Below, in pieces: positions 1 through 12,194 of a DNA stretch of 64,000 nt. The DNA lies in contig OU612071.1 in NCBI GenBank assembly GCA_914767715.1, positions 7,361,493-7,425,492 of the forward strand. Direction: 5' to 3'. Made by a program: the position numbers and the translations under genes. How positions within the stretch are numbered: the stretch's first letter is position 1; each line of letters starts with the position of its first letter. Source of the DNA: Membranipora membranacea. Its lineage: Eukaryota > Bryozoa > Gymnolaemata > Cheilostomatida > Membraniporidae. The notes beneath the pieces were generated by a model that saw only the letters and a list, made by a program, of their open reading frames with translations, was not told where the DNA came from and made no database searches.

Positions 1-2640
1 ATCTATCTCTATAACTTTTAACCACCCAACAATAACAGAAATGATTGATGAGGTATTGAAGCACGCAAAAAAGTGTACAACTAGACTTATTTTGTATATA
101 TCTGAACACAAATACTCTCACACCGGTCTTACAGAGTCATAATTTGTACCACTGGACAGGGAACTTTGTTTAGATGAGAAATAAAAAAATAACTAACTCT
201 TTACGAGCAATGATACTACCATGGTGATGATTATAGCAAGGAGGGTTCAATATTAGCAAAGTTTATGCAAGCAGTGCCATCGTACTATAATCCTCTATCA
301 ATTGGTAAGCTGCGTTGTACTAATTTCTAAAAATTATTAAACTACATTGTACTAACTACTAACCAGGATAGTAGTCTTGGACCTCACTAACCAAAAAATG
401 TGTACTAGCAGCACCGATTCCCACCTAATTGCAACCCTCTATGAGCCATAAGAAGCTTAACACAGGGATAAACCGACTTGTAAATTTGCCTGCCATTGCT
501 AAACACAATGCCTGAGAAACCATTCTGTTATCAATGAAGAGGGACTTCCTTGCTGTGGTCAAACCTCAATATGTATGTGTACGCTATACAAATGACACTT
601 CTTGTTTCGGACATACAGAGGTAGACCGACCCTCTCACCAACCTCAACCGGACTCACCCACACAGTTCAGTGACAACCGACAACCAAATGTATCATCTAA
701 TGATATATGACAAGATGTAAGATCAGTTCATCAACATGAACCTAGTGCTCAGCCTATTTGTCGAGTGATGAACCTTTTGATCATGTTTCGGAAATGAATT
801 GAAAGCTGTTTATTTTAAAAAACAAGTCGTACTCATTGTACTCTTAAATATAACTGATATACATGTTAATCCACAGTTAGGAATACCTGCATTGAACTAA
901 AGTTCACTGATGCCTGAATAGGATGCAAAGCATTGGAATGAAAAATTATGAATAATCGATGAGGTGAGAACAATAAACTGTCCAAAAAAAAAATTGAATC
1001 AGTAGAAAATACTAAAAAGTTTAGATGTTATTCTTGCATATGTTAACCCACAAAACATTGGCATTCAAAATCAACAACCCTAGAAGGCCTCCTGCGATTG
1101 TCAACAGGATAATAAAATACCAGTAGGCGCAAGAAATGCCCTAAATTCAATTGATATATCAATACAAATGTGAACACTGAACAGCTTGAAACTTTGATAA
1201 AATGAGAGCATGTGCCAATCCCTATCAATTATCATAATATGGGGAAAGTTTATGTGGCACTACTTTTTGATCTATCGATTCAACAGTGTGCAGTGACAAC
1301 ATAGTGCTGCGCAGATATAAGAGTGTGACTTTTGTGACAGTTCACTATCGGAGGAGGTGCTTATGGTGCATATTTGATGTGTCATGACTGGTGTCCGCTC
1401 TATACCACCATGAGTCTCAATTATAGTCTGAAAAGAAGAAAACTGTATATCAATCACCGTGTCATACTTTCAGAGCGATTGTGGCTAAATTAGGGGGAGG
1501 GTGTCAACGTGTCGCTGGCTAAAGTATCCTCAATTTGATATATTTGGTATATTCGATATTTACCGCAACCCATCACCAAAAAAATATATATAATACGCGT
1601 CTAAGTGATGTAGCAACAATCATGAATCAGAGGATCACATTGTTTGACATAATAATTTTGCTGGTGACTCCCAAAATATTGATAGATAAGCATTGGTGAT
1701 CATTCAAGCCCATACATACCTTGGGCGGGGGGGGGGGGGTATTTGTCCCTGGTGTCTTCACAACTTCAGTTCCAAGTGTAACAAAGGGATCCAATTGGTG
1801 TGATCCGCAATAAAACCTTGGTCTTTCTCGTATCTGTGAACTACAAAAAGAAACACCTAACATTTAATGTCATGTACTAGACAAATGATATTCGACTACT
1901 CACCCTCAAACCCTTCTCACAAACCATCAAATTGGTACAGCAGAACCAATAAAATTTTAGCACTACATAGCAGTATATTTTTTCAAACTCTACATGACTG
2001 ACATGAACAGCATTCAATTTTGATCAGGGTGTAGGTGATTATAGAATTCTACTGCAAGCATCTCCAGCATAACGTGAACACAAGAAACTTGGTAAATACC
2101 TAGACACATTCAATGTCACCAATATGCAAACTTATATATCAAGTTCGCCCCTGGCCGTAATTGAAGTTACACACTTAGGCTGATCACATTAGTAGGCACT
2201 CATTCTCACCTGAAATCTGTCATCGAAGCCTGTTAGCCACTAAACTGAATACTCCAGAAGTTCCCTGTAATTTTGTAGAGTGAGATCTAGTTATATCGTT
2301 CATGGTAACCAGTGTACAGTAGATTTAGTAGTCGGCATAGTAACTCCTCTGCATTGGGATCCTGAGTGAATAGTCCATGACATCAACATCACATATCCTT
2401 AAGAGGCACCTGCAGATAAGAATTGAATCGCTTTACGCTTCCCTTTTATGAAATAAATCTTATAAATTAAATATTGTTGTGATCTTGGAAAAATAAGGGC
2501 CTCAGGCAGCCCTAAATGGAGCACGGAAGGCAAGACTAAAAAATTGAAGGTAAGGTTGTAGTCCTGAAAAAAATCAACAATGATGTTAAAGTTATTATTG
2601 TCAGGTTAAAATAATTTGCCAGTTGTCCTAATTCTTGTGC
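1..2640. other. intergenic, no gene recognised
   Basis: AT-rich DNA with only short open frames and no domain I recognise on either strand. A plus-strand open stretch of about 57 codons starting near 533 is proline- and glutamine-rich, but it has no supporting splice signals. A pure G run lies near 1728-1740. Confidence 0.6.
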
Positions 2641-2685
2641 CAGCTGTCCCACTTAGCACAGGTAATCTCATCAAGGTGACATCAT

Positions 2686-3099
2686 GTGCATGGTATAGTT
2701 TCAACCGCCTCTCAAAGGATGTATGTAGTCAGGAATTTTGTATTTTTAAGCTCTAAATCACTATCAAATATGCTTTTTAAAAGTTTTATTGTATCACGAA
2801 TCTCCTATTGCTTACCCATTATTTTTAAAAGTTTGTATGCTGCTGACAAGCAACGCCTGTGTAAAATTTTCAAGGACGCTATTAAGTTAGGCATTGAACA
2901 TCCCGATATTTATACCATGATGGACAATCAGACACGAACACTGGCCTTACGCTATATTCACGATGAGGATCATTTCATCAATGATTTGTTGAGTAAATGT
3001 CCATCTGGCAGATACTGTACAGTAAAACATAGAAGCTCACTGGGGAGAGTCTGTTTTCTGCGTCATATCACTCTTATTTTAAACGAAATACTTTTTTAG
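2686..3099 (+). pseudogene. LINE reverse transcriptase C-terminal fragment
   Basis: About 137 codons matching the region after the catalytic core of L2/CR1-like non-LTR retrotransposons. The frame contains a SQRMYVVRN segment, then SFIVSRISYCLPIIF, then a Lys-rich RLCKIFKDAIK segment: the usual 'plays-Y-then-Lys-Ile' tail of these ORF2 proteins. The YADD core, endonuclease and 5' part are absent, so this is a 5'-truncated dead copy. The clade is inferred from layout only. Confidence 0.65.
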
Positions 3100-3232
3100 A
3101 CAGAGAGTTGATTTTTTATTCCAAGTGTCTTCGCTTTTTCTTGCTGATTCAAAGTGCCAGCAATTACACTGTATTTTTCTTTTAATAATGCTGTCAGTGA
3201 TAGTAATAAAATCCATCCATCCATCTACTAAC
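3100..3232 (+). repeat. LINE 3' UTR with short tandem-repeat tail
   Basis: Follows the LINE stop directly and ends in TAATAAAAT followed by four CCAT-type repeats (about 3212-3230). A microsatellite tail instead of poly-A is typical of CR1/L2-like elements. Confidence 0.5.
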
Positions 3233-5123
3233 GAATCACTTCTGTTTGAAATTTTCGATGAAGCTTAAAATAGGTCAAGAATTGATATGGGGATGGGAAA
3301 GTGGTATATATTAAAGTAGCAGACAACCACAAACGTTATATTTTGATGTTTGATGCGTAATGATGAACTCCTTCTAAATTTGCATGTTATAAAAGAAAAT
3401 CAAATTAGAAAATTTTAATTATATTAATTGCAAACTCTCTTCCACCATTTTGTTTCAGTAACAGGCATACCCAATATGATTGGCCGAGTGTTAATACTCT
3501 CCACAAAAAAAGTTATTGCTGGAAAAAATTGATGTAGAAAAGTATTTGCTTCAAGAATTAACTCAGTAATCTTTTGTTTGCTTTAATCTATAAATATATA
3601 AACGGTCTTGTCAATTGAAAATTCATCTACAGAAACAATAGTTTCGCCTTCAATAAAAAAAAATTACGCTTTTCTATGAGATTATAAACAAAACACAGCT
3701 TCCCAATTCAATTTAGTTTTTTTGCACCCAGTTGGGTTTACAGGCTGCTGACTGCCCAGAGCTTATACCTAGGATTTTCATTGTTGAGATGTTGTCTATC
3801 TGTGAAGGCAAATTGCAAGTGGATTTATATCTAGTGGTGCCAGGGTTGTACGCTACTTTAAGGTTAAATCCATTTGACTGAATGAAGTTTTCTGCATGGG
3901 TGTGTGAAAAAGACTCCCCCAACTCACCCGAGTGCCATTCAAAATATTGCACCGTTTTCATATATTTTTCCTGTGGATTCAAACTCATATAAAAACAATG
4001 AGCTGTATAAATTTGGAGCTATCTGATCTTTTCGCGAAAATAATCCATTTGACTATTTTCCTACAGGGATTTTTTTGGAACCATCAACAACGATTGAGAA
4101 ATTCAGATATGCAAAGATTCCCAACTACATAGTTACTTGGGATAATAGTTTCAATCTAGAAATAGCTTAGTTAATTCTGACCATCATCCATTTTTATCAC
4201 TGTTGTTCAATGCCGAGAGTATACAAGATTCACAAATCATAAATGTTACAAGGGTGAGTGGTACAGATAGTGAATAAATTAGAAATTGCCTTCTCCTGTC
4301 TAAATCTTGATGAAGTATCGTCACTTATCGCAATTTCCATTCCATGGCTTTTAAATTTGATATTGACATTGAATGGAATTGAAATTTTCCAAAAACTTTA
4401 ACACACCTGTACAAATATTACAACAATAGGTGCAGGTAGGAATATTGATGGGGTGACACAAAGATAGTTTTTAGCTCAGGACTAGTTTAAGTGCTTCAAC
4501 TGTGTGGCAAGTGGCTGGTAATAAAATGCTTACTACCAGCTATCCCGTCACGGTTTAAACTAGCTCAGACCCTGCACAATTTAAAAACTTTTCTTTGCAA
4601 TTACACATTCTCTTTGCCTGCACAAGTCTCTCACCTGACCCCCCCCCCTCACCTGTTTGGTTATTATTGTCAGGCATCAGAATAAGATAAATTTAATTTT
4701 AGCAACTGTTTAGCATTTTTAATATCGTTATAGGCCTACATTGCAAAGAATAACAAGTGTGTCAAAAGAAATAATATTACTACTATTTTTTTTGCAAGAG
4801 AATATAAATAAAAACACAAAAAATATGAATAATGTTTGGGGAAGGGCAACAGTTTTTGTTTTAAATTTTGATTTTTGAACAAGAAAAGATACCTATACAT
4901 TTTTTCTCCTTACCACAATGTCTGTGTGAATACTACACTTACCTGAATATCTGAACTTCATCTTCTCATATCAACACCTTCATAAACTAAGAGACTTACA
5001 TAATCCTATATGTTAGGGTAAGTTAAGTTAAGTGCTCATAAAATTGCTCCCACTGATGTGCACTACCAGGCAACTAACCTGACCTCCTGTCCCTACTCAT
5101 AACTTAATATAAACATAGTTAGA

Positions 5124-5166
5124 CCAGAGACTATATATATATATATATATATCTATAGTCTCTGGT
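5124..5166. repeat. palindrome with (TA)n centre
   Basis: CCAGAGACTATA on the left and TATAGTCTCTGG on the right flank a run of TA dinucleotides. It can extrude as a hairpin. Confidence 0.8.
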
Positions 5167-5366
5167 TAGACTAATTTAATATCATCCTTACTCTCCATGC
5201 TGAGTGTTATATAGCAGGGGTGGATGTATATGACTTAAAGTGCTTGTAAAGGGAACAGGTTTTTGGTATCATTCTAGAGCTCTCAGTCTAGTTTAGAACA
5301 TTATGCTATGTCCAAAAGCAGCCTGTGGCCCAGTTAAGAATTATTTTCACTCAAAGTTGGGATGAG

Positions 5367-5442
5367 AAGGTACTAAAAAGGTACTATTTTTCTCCTTTGG
5401 AGTTGTGATCACTTGTAGAAAATAGTACCTTTTTAGTACCTT
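5367..5442. repeat. 24-bp inverted repeat (small foldback)
   Basis: Arms 5367-5390 and 5419-5442 are perfect reverse complements built from a repeated GGTACT core, with a 28-bp spacer. There is no coding capacity; it is MITE-like. Confidence 0.75.
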
Positions 5443-5728
5443 AGATTATAATGGGAATATACAGTATCTCGTAAATAAGACTTTTTGTTATGACACAGTG
5501 GTTTTTATATTCCCTGCATACAATATTAAACCGCACAGAATTTATCTGTTGAATGAATGAGTGAATACAATGCAAAGTTAATCTGTCCCATGTTATGTGG
5601 CTTTGCTGGTAAAATGGGATAGTGTATAAAAATTCATAATTGAATGACAAAGCAAACGATCAAAATCAAGCACAGCAAAAGTTACAACTCTAGCTCATCC
5701 GACAGCGAGAGTGAAAATTATAGGGAGA

Positions 5729-5917
5729 TTAACAGATCCAGTGAGAGCCAGATTGTATATCATTCAGGAGGCAATTATAGCAAATCGACGCCGGGTCCAT
5801 GTGATTAGGGAAAATGTCCCTGAGGTATTCACAACACTCAAGTTTAAATCTGTATGATTTCGGCCATTTGAAATAACCCACAGTGCTTTGACAGATACAA
5901 CATTTTCTGTTAACCAT
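5729..5917 (-). CDS. unrecognised short Cys-rich frame
   Basis: A 62-codon frame with an ATG in good context. It has two CxxC pairs (CCICQ near residue 6 and CYNCL near residue 48) spaced like a zinc ribbon, resembling the N-terminal zinc-binding segment of many transposon-derived proteins. No clear splice donor or continuation is seen. It may be a first exon or a remnant, and no function is assigned. Confidence 0.25.
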   Translation of the reverse strand: MVNRKCCICQSTVGYFKWPKSYRFKLECCEYLRDIFPNHMDPASICYNCLLNDIQSGSHWIC

Positions 5918-7726
5918 GGTTACTGTTCGAGATAGAAATTGGCAATATAAAGGCAGATCAATTCATTGCTAAATGATTTCAAGGTTTTGTTTATATTTAT
6001 TTGATGAATAAATGAGATTGTGGCTACATGGATTGTATCGACGATTATAAATACTAAGATATGACATTCTAATCAAACTCTGTCTTCGGCCGTTATGCTT
6101 TATGATTAGTGGCTTTCAATAGAATTTCAATGGAAGATACAAATTCTACACATGTAGATTGGATGTTTTTCTAATTTGCACAAAAATCTAAAATAATTTG
6201 TTTTTAAATCTCGACATTTCAGGCATTAGGATGATGTTAAAATCCAAAGCATGCGATGAATAATACTGAGTGATTTGAAGTTTGGGGAATCTTTACAACA
6301 ATTTTTGCAAATATTCTGATGCTTGGACTCACAAGATTTTCTCGGGTAAACTTTGTTGTTTACATCAAAAACTGGAATTTACAAGTCACAAAGTAAATTG
6401 AAGTAAATAAAATTGTCATCTAGTTATTTCGGACTGCCTCCTAAAGAGAGGAGTATTGATAATCGTGTAAGCAGTGGAATACCTTGAGAAACTTTCTATA
6501 TTATTTTACATCAGATCTTGTCCATCTGTGCATCACAGATACTCAGCACTTCTTAACATGGACTATCAATATTCCTGACTGAGTGCAGCAGGCCATATGA
6601 GAACCTATGTCAAAGCACACATCAGTCACTTAGGATATTAATTTGTCAAGTTTTTTAGTTATTTCATCAGCATGGATCTTATTTGGGGGGCTAGTGTTGG
6701 ATATTATCGCAAGATTTGGTACAAACCATAAAGCATTGTATGGACCATTTTTAGGTAAATCTGAAATAATCAAGGCTTTGTCAGCAGGAAGAATTCATTG
6801 CTCCAGTGTAATCTTATTTAAACAGAGCAAACAAGCGCAGCGGTATGAAATGAAAATCACTCGCTTGAAAAGCTGTGGACAGGGAATGGGTCATAGTCAT
6901 TGATTTTAATGTACAGCCAGTATTTATAATCTTTGGTACAGTGGTTCTTCTAATCTCTTCTTCAACATGGGCTCATAACATAAATGGAGGTTGTTTTGAT
7001 TAGCGGTCTCAACTCATTAAATTTGAACTTTTATGTCATCGACAGACTTGTGAGTGACTTGGTCATGTATTTGCAAAAGTTGTTATCTAACCACAATAGT
7101 CACTAATATTACTGTATGTCCCCCATACTAGGCTCATTACAAATCGCCTGGACTAGTTGGGCGGTGCATGAGTAGGCAACTCAATAGTGTTAACTTATAA
7201 CCCCCAAACCTACCAGACCAAGTAACCCTGAAGACTTATTTTTCATGCAAATGCATGTGTGATAGCTGTCTTAATCACATTTCAAGCTCAAAAATGATAC
7301 CAAGAACCCTGTTCCTTTACAAACACTTTAAGCTTGGGGAGCAAGTGTGTTATTGTTAAGAAATATAGGGGATAGTGTTTGTATGATATGGTCATTTCAA
7401 GTGGCAGTTCAAGTTTTCACATCAGTTCCAGGGTGATAAATACGTGATTTTGGCTGTATGTATCACTTTTATTAGCAAATAAGATCCTAAACTGAAGATC
7501 TAGTGCTGGCTGACTGATGGCATGGTATAGCCTTAATTTTTTTGCTGCATCATGCCATCAGTTGTCCCAGGATTTTCAAAATATTATATTTGTATTCATG
7601 CATGATGCGGCAGTAAGATACTGGTACAGGATGAATAGACAAAATGTTTAAGTTAAAACTAGTCATCTTTTATCACTTCAGGTTTTTATTCAGTTTTCTA
7701 TTTGAAATTGGCTTCACCCTAAAGAG

Positions 7727-7779
7727 TCAAGATCGAGGCTTCCTGACTGCGCTGTGACCAGTGGATAGGGACAGCAACT
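7727..7779 (-). CDS. candidate terminal exon of the defensin-like gene
   Basis: An acceptor (GTGTTCAG) followed in the required phase by 17 codons, starting Glu-Leu-Leu-Ser, and TGA at 7727-7729. A second acceptor nearby (CTATAG, about 7850) would also give a short in-frame end, so the true 3' exon needs transcript data. Confidence 0.35.
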
Positions 7780-7891
7780 CTGAACACACACAAATGGACC
7801 AAAGTTTGTCTAGCCAAACCTTGTGGAGATAATCACCATATACAATCTACTGTCTATAGCCTGATGTGTTTAATATGAAAGAATAACTGAC

Positions 7892-8583
7892 CTTGTCCTG
7901 GGATCGTTGAGGGATCTACATCATCAAGTGGTTGTGCGAGTGGGGCTGGTGTAGCACCCTCAGTGAAGCAGCACATTTGTCTACTATTTGAACAGGTTAA
8001 GCTGAAGTCCCAGTCACCTCCATTACATTTCCTTTTACATTCTCCTCCATTTGACTGACATGTGGCTCCTAAAATTATTAAAATTAATTAAAATATTATA
8101 ATCATTTCAAATTTAAGCAAATTTAATTTTTTTTAAAATGTCAATTTGTTTATTGAAAGTTGAAGTTTGCTCAATTAGTGTGATAGACTGTTGATAGCAA
8201 GAATGGTGATTTTTAAAAATTCAACCAAACAAATAATTGAACATTAAATAATTCTGTCCATGGTATGAATGCTCTGGCGTATATTTATTCACATGACCCC
8301 TGGTTAGCTTTGGCTTAAATTTCATTTGCAGACAACAAAATGCACATAAAAAAACTTAAGTATAGACTCCCTTCTAATCAAATTGTTGTCTCGATATCAA
8401 GTTTGACGAATAAACAGGAAATATATCATTTCAATTTACTTAATATCTACTAGGAGTTATTAACCCTCCAGCAGAGAGGAAACAACTTTACACAGATCAA
8501 AGAAAAAATGTGCAAAGTGTGTATATTTTATACATACGAAGAGCCACAGCCACCAGAGCTGAGCAGAGTACCAGTTTGAACAT
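7892..8583 (-). CDS. secreted beta-defensin-like six-Cys peptide, two exons
   Basis: Exon 1 (8538-8583) starts at an ATG and encodes MFKLVLCSALVAVAL, a clean signal peptide. It ends phase 1 at a GTATGT donor. The intron (8069-8537) ends TTTTAG. Exon 2 (7892-8068) joins in frame and encodes six cysteines spaced C-x6-C-x3-C-x10-C-x6-CC, with a GGECKRKCNGGDW core. It then runs into an acidic Pro-rich tail and ends at a GTCAGT donor (phase 1). This spacing falls within the beta-defensin pattern (C-x4-8-C-x3-5-C-x9-13-C-x4-7-CC). The secreted antimicrobial role is inferred from spacing only; another six-Cys fold is possible. The terminal exon is not settled (see the next entry). Confidence 0.7.
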
Positions 8584-8641
8584 CTTGTAGTGAGGTGAGG
8601 CAGAGAAAAGATCGGTCTGATTACACAGTCACATCACAGCT

Positions 8642-8652
8642 TCTTATATAGG
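8642..8652 (-). promoter_or_regulatory. TATA box of the defensin-like gene
   Basis: CCTATATAAGAA on the minus strand lies about 60 bp upstream of the ATG at 8583. This is the right distance for a TATA promoter with a 30-nt leader. Confidence 0.65.
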
Positions 8653-8659
8653 AGCGGGC

Positions 8660-11600
8660 TGACATATGGATCTCAAGTGGTATTTTTACGACACTCAGAT
8701 GGTGAATTCACACAATTGAAATAGTGATCTTTGGAATTGATTGGTATTAAACTGAAATTTGACTTACTTCACATACTACATACCTGCACGTTCTATTGAG
8801 GTAAAGCAATGAACAGTTGCTGTGTCTATATGCTGCAGGGATCCTTTGACATTCTGTATTTTATCATTAATCTCAATGGCCATGGCAATTTTTGAAGAAA
8901 AAGGTTCACAATGACCTGTTCAGTGGGATTAATAACCATGATGTTCACCTGTTTATTTTCAGTAGCCAAATGAAAAACTCATCGACTTTTGACAAAGAGA
9001 TGAAATTATTTACCAAAATAAATCTGGATTATTTTTCCACACAGATTAGATGTCATTGGAAATAAAGCTGAAGCACAATTCACTGTGTTACCATTTTAAT
9101 GTTGTCCTGAGGCTAATTACGAGGGTCATCGAGCTATGGAAATGGGTCCCAGCTTGCCCGGAGATCCTAGGTTCAGCTCGCACATAGCGTCTTATGCAAC
9201 TATGAGCTGGCGTGGCCGAGCGGTGAGCATCAAAGACTCTGATGGGGGGGGGGGTGAGGGGGGTGAGGGGGTGTGTGTGACAGAATTGTTTGATGTTCCT
9301 CAGCTCTATCATGGAAGCATGGGTAATTGGGAACCAAAAATCAAGATCAGAAAATCTGGAGGTGCGAGTTGATGCCGCTTGCGGTCCTTTGCAGTACACA
9401 TCGTGAATGTAAATAAATGTTTATTTGTTTGATTATGATTATTTTAATTTCTTGATCAAAATAATTTATAATGTATATATATTAGATCTGATAGTAAAGA
9501 AAAAATGCTTCAATGTTATATGTTGTATAGTATTATCATAGTAAACCACAACATCCTGGTACATGAAAACGCAGAGACTTCATGTGCATTTTCATTACCA
9601 TAAGAGAGCCATCGCCACTATCATGTACACCTGCCTGTTTCTAATACTCAAACGTGACCGATAATTTTATTTATGACACTTCAGACACTTGACATCAGGT
9701 AACATTGCCTTGTTGAAAATAGGCAGTGTCCCCACTTGACAGTTATAACATCTCTTGAGGGGCACTTGTTGTAGGGAGCAGCTCCATCAATTCCACTGCA
9801 GGGGTCAGTCGGCCACTAGATGCCACTCCCTTAAACTTAATAGAATTCCATCGCAACTCATGCGCCTCGGATAGCTATGCTACTGCACATATTGAGCCTC
9901 ATCATCTCAAACTCATGCATTTTTCATACATGAATTTAATTACCCAATGAAATAAACAAATCAAATCAAATCAAAACCCTGTGTTGGGTGAAAAAGTAAT
10001 TCTATATTAACAATCAAATTGATTACAAAAATTAATGTATTCGATTATTTGTGCGGGGGGGGGGGGAGAATCTTAGCAGAATTTAATTAGGCCTAGCCGA
10101 AGCTGGTGTTTGAGGCAACCTGAAGTTAGCCAGCTACTTGTTGACACTCTTTCTATGGGATGAAAAACTAAGGGGATATACAATAAAATAGTTCATGAAA
10201 TATCAATTAATTTTTTTCGTAAAAATTGAGATAGAAGTTTTTTGGTTGAATTGTGCAAGGTCTAGTGAGTCAATCAACTGAAACTGCAAACGAGAAATAC
10301 AAGGATAAAATATTTTTGATATTAGTGGCAATGGTATCATTCCTCCATATGACTTCAGCTTGTGATCTAAAGCATTTTGGATTGGGGTCGATAGGGAGGA
10401 CCCTCATTTGAGTATATTTAGGTTACTTCTATGTGAATAGCTTCTGCTACTGATATTTGACATATTAATCTAGCCTCAGGACCATGGTGGATGGCGGCCC
10501 CTGCCCTCCCCAATTATTGGTCTATACGTTGTGCTGGTATGTTATCCGGAATGGAATTGTTGTGGAGGAAGACAACACTTCTGGACAAAAAAGTCATTCT
10601 CGACACAATGCCGACTATATCCGTATGTTTTGATTTTGGTAATGTACCAAGTTTTGTTGTTTACCCTAACTTGTCATCTTGGCAGGTTGGATGATAAGAA
10701 TTATAAATAGGTTGTTGAAAAATATAAATACCTGTTTCCACACTTATCCTGCCCAACTCGAGCCCTGGTCTACATCACGTTAGGGAAAAGCTTTAATGAA
10801 TCTGCCAGTGTTACAACTCTGTGTATCATAGTTTAGCTAGTTTGTGGTGACTTGTCTCTAGCTGAGATCAGAGTATTATGATTTCCCTTTTAGTATTAAC
10901 CTGGGATTCAGGCCAACAATGAGGACTCGTCTGTGTTATTGGTGATGTTGGATAGTGTTTGTGTGGTGTTATCTACTCATGTATAACTTTCATTGTACCT
11001 ATATAAATGGACCCGTGTGCTTGTCTTGATTGGCTGATGGGTTCTGGTTTGTGTTTGTGTTGAGCTATCTGCTCATATTGGGTTTGCTGTTTGGTTGGTA
11101 ACACCCAACCGACCCAACCAACACACCCAACCTGAGCTGATAACTCCAAGTTGTTGGACTTAATCCCAGTCCAGTTCAGTATCATTACTAAGAAAGTCTG
11201 AAGCTCTCATATCAGCCTATGAAATTATTTAGCCACATGTTTAAATGTAAGCCTTCCCAAATGTGTGAAATTAATCTGATGTATTGCTCTGGCCTTTTTT
11301 CTCAGTGATTTTAATAAATCTATATCCATACATCTAAACTAGATGCCTGATTTGATGTCACACTTGGAATATGTTGTATTTTGAAATAAAACTGCGCAAG
11401 AAAATATAAAAAAACAAACTTGTTTATCTCTGAGTAGTATCATTTACTGCATATCAGAAAATATCATAACGGTATCATTCTAAAACGAAAGGGCAAAGGG
11501 CAGAGCGCAAAGGGCAAAGGCAAAGAACTAAAGAACAAGAAATCACAGGGCATATAGAAATAGCGACAGCATATCTACCAAGCACAGCATTTGGTCAAAG

Positions 11601-12010
11601 ACAGTGATTTATAATAATTTCTTCATAATATAATACCATTAAAAATGTTTTATATAAGCGACACAAATCAAACGAAGAGATTTACATCTTCATAAATCTA
11701 GAAGGCATACAAAATATAATTTCAACGACATGAAAAGAAGAGCCTTTTTTTCAGTAGGTAAGATAAAGCAACCAGTTGTCATGTAGAATTTTTTTCATCT
11801 AGCGGATTGGAAAATTTGAGCAGGGAGGGTGGGTTTCGAGCATACGGAGAACTTAGGAGCAGCATGTGAATATTGGATATGCTTAGAAAAATGGTAGGGG
11901 AGACAAAAATCCTTGAGGACGGAAATTCACACACATGCTTGGTATTGTAAGCTCCACAATCCCAAATCCCCAAAGCACTATAAGGATATAGATAGCAATA
12001 CGAAGTTATA
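8660..12010. other. intergenic, repeats only
   Basis: No gene recognised. A tRNA-like A-box segment (GGCGTGGCCGAGCGGT, near 9212) is followed by a G run. A stretch ending in AATAAACAAATCAAATCAAA (about 9955-9975) looks like the microsatellite tail of an old retroposon. Another G run is at about 10056-10067. Purine-rich GGGCAAA repeats occur near 11490-11530. Confidence 0.55.
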
Positions 12011-12014
12011 TGTG

Positions 12015-12194
12015 TGGAGTTATCTTATCGATGTGACGTAGTGACATACTTTGATTAATCTTATTGATGTGATGCATTGACAGACTTTGAGTTATCTTAT
12101 CGATGTGATGCAGTGACAGACTTTGAGTTATCTTATCGATGTGATGCAGTGACAGACTTTGAGTTATCTTATCGATGTGATGTAGTGACATATT
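12015..12194. repeat. 36-bp minisatellite, 5 copies
   Basis: Unit GAGTTATCTTATCGATGTGA plus 16 further bases, five tandem copies. The outer copies are more diverged. Because 36 is divisible by 3 it leaves an artificial open frame on the minus strand. Confidence 0.9.

Larger units (their letters stand above)
3233..7720. other. intergenic with two short palindromes
   Basis: No recognised gene apart from a weak Cys-rich frame listed separately (5729-5917). It holds a (TA)n hairpin at 5124-5166, flanked by complementary CCAGAGACTATA arms, and a 24-bp inverted repeat at 5367-5390 / 5419-5442. Confidence 0.6.

Noticed and set aside
9136-9399. Overlapping 78- and 103-codon frames
   Set aside because: They are driven by a G-rich low-complexity stretch and match no domain.
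12006-12191. Repetitive peptide HHIDKITQSLS
   Set aside because: Product of a 36-bp minisatellite whose length is a multiple of 3.
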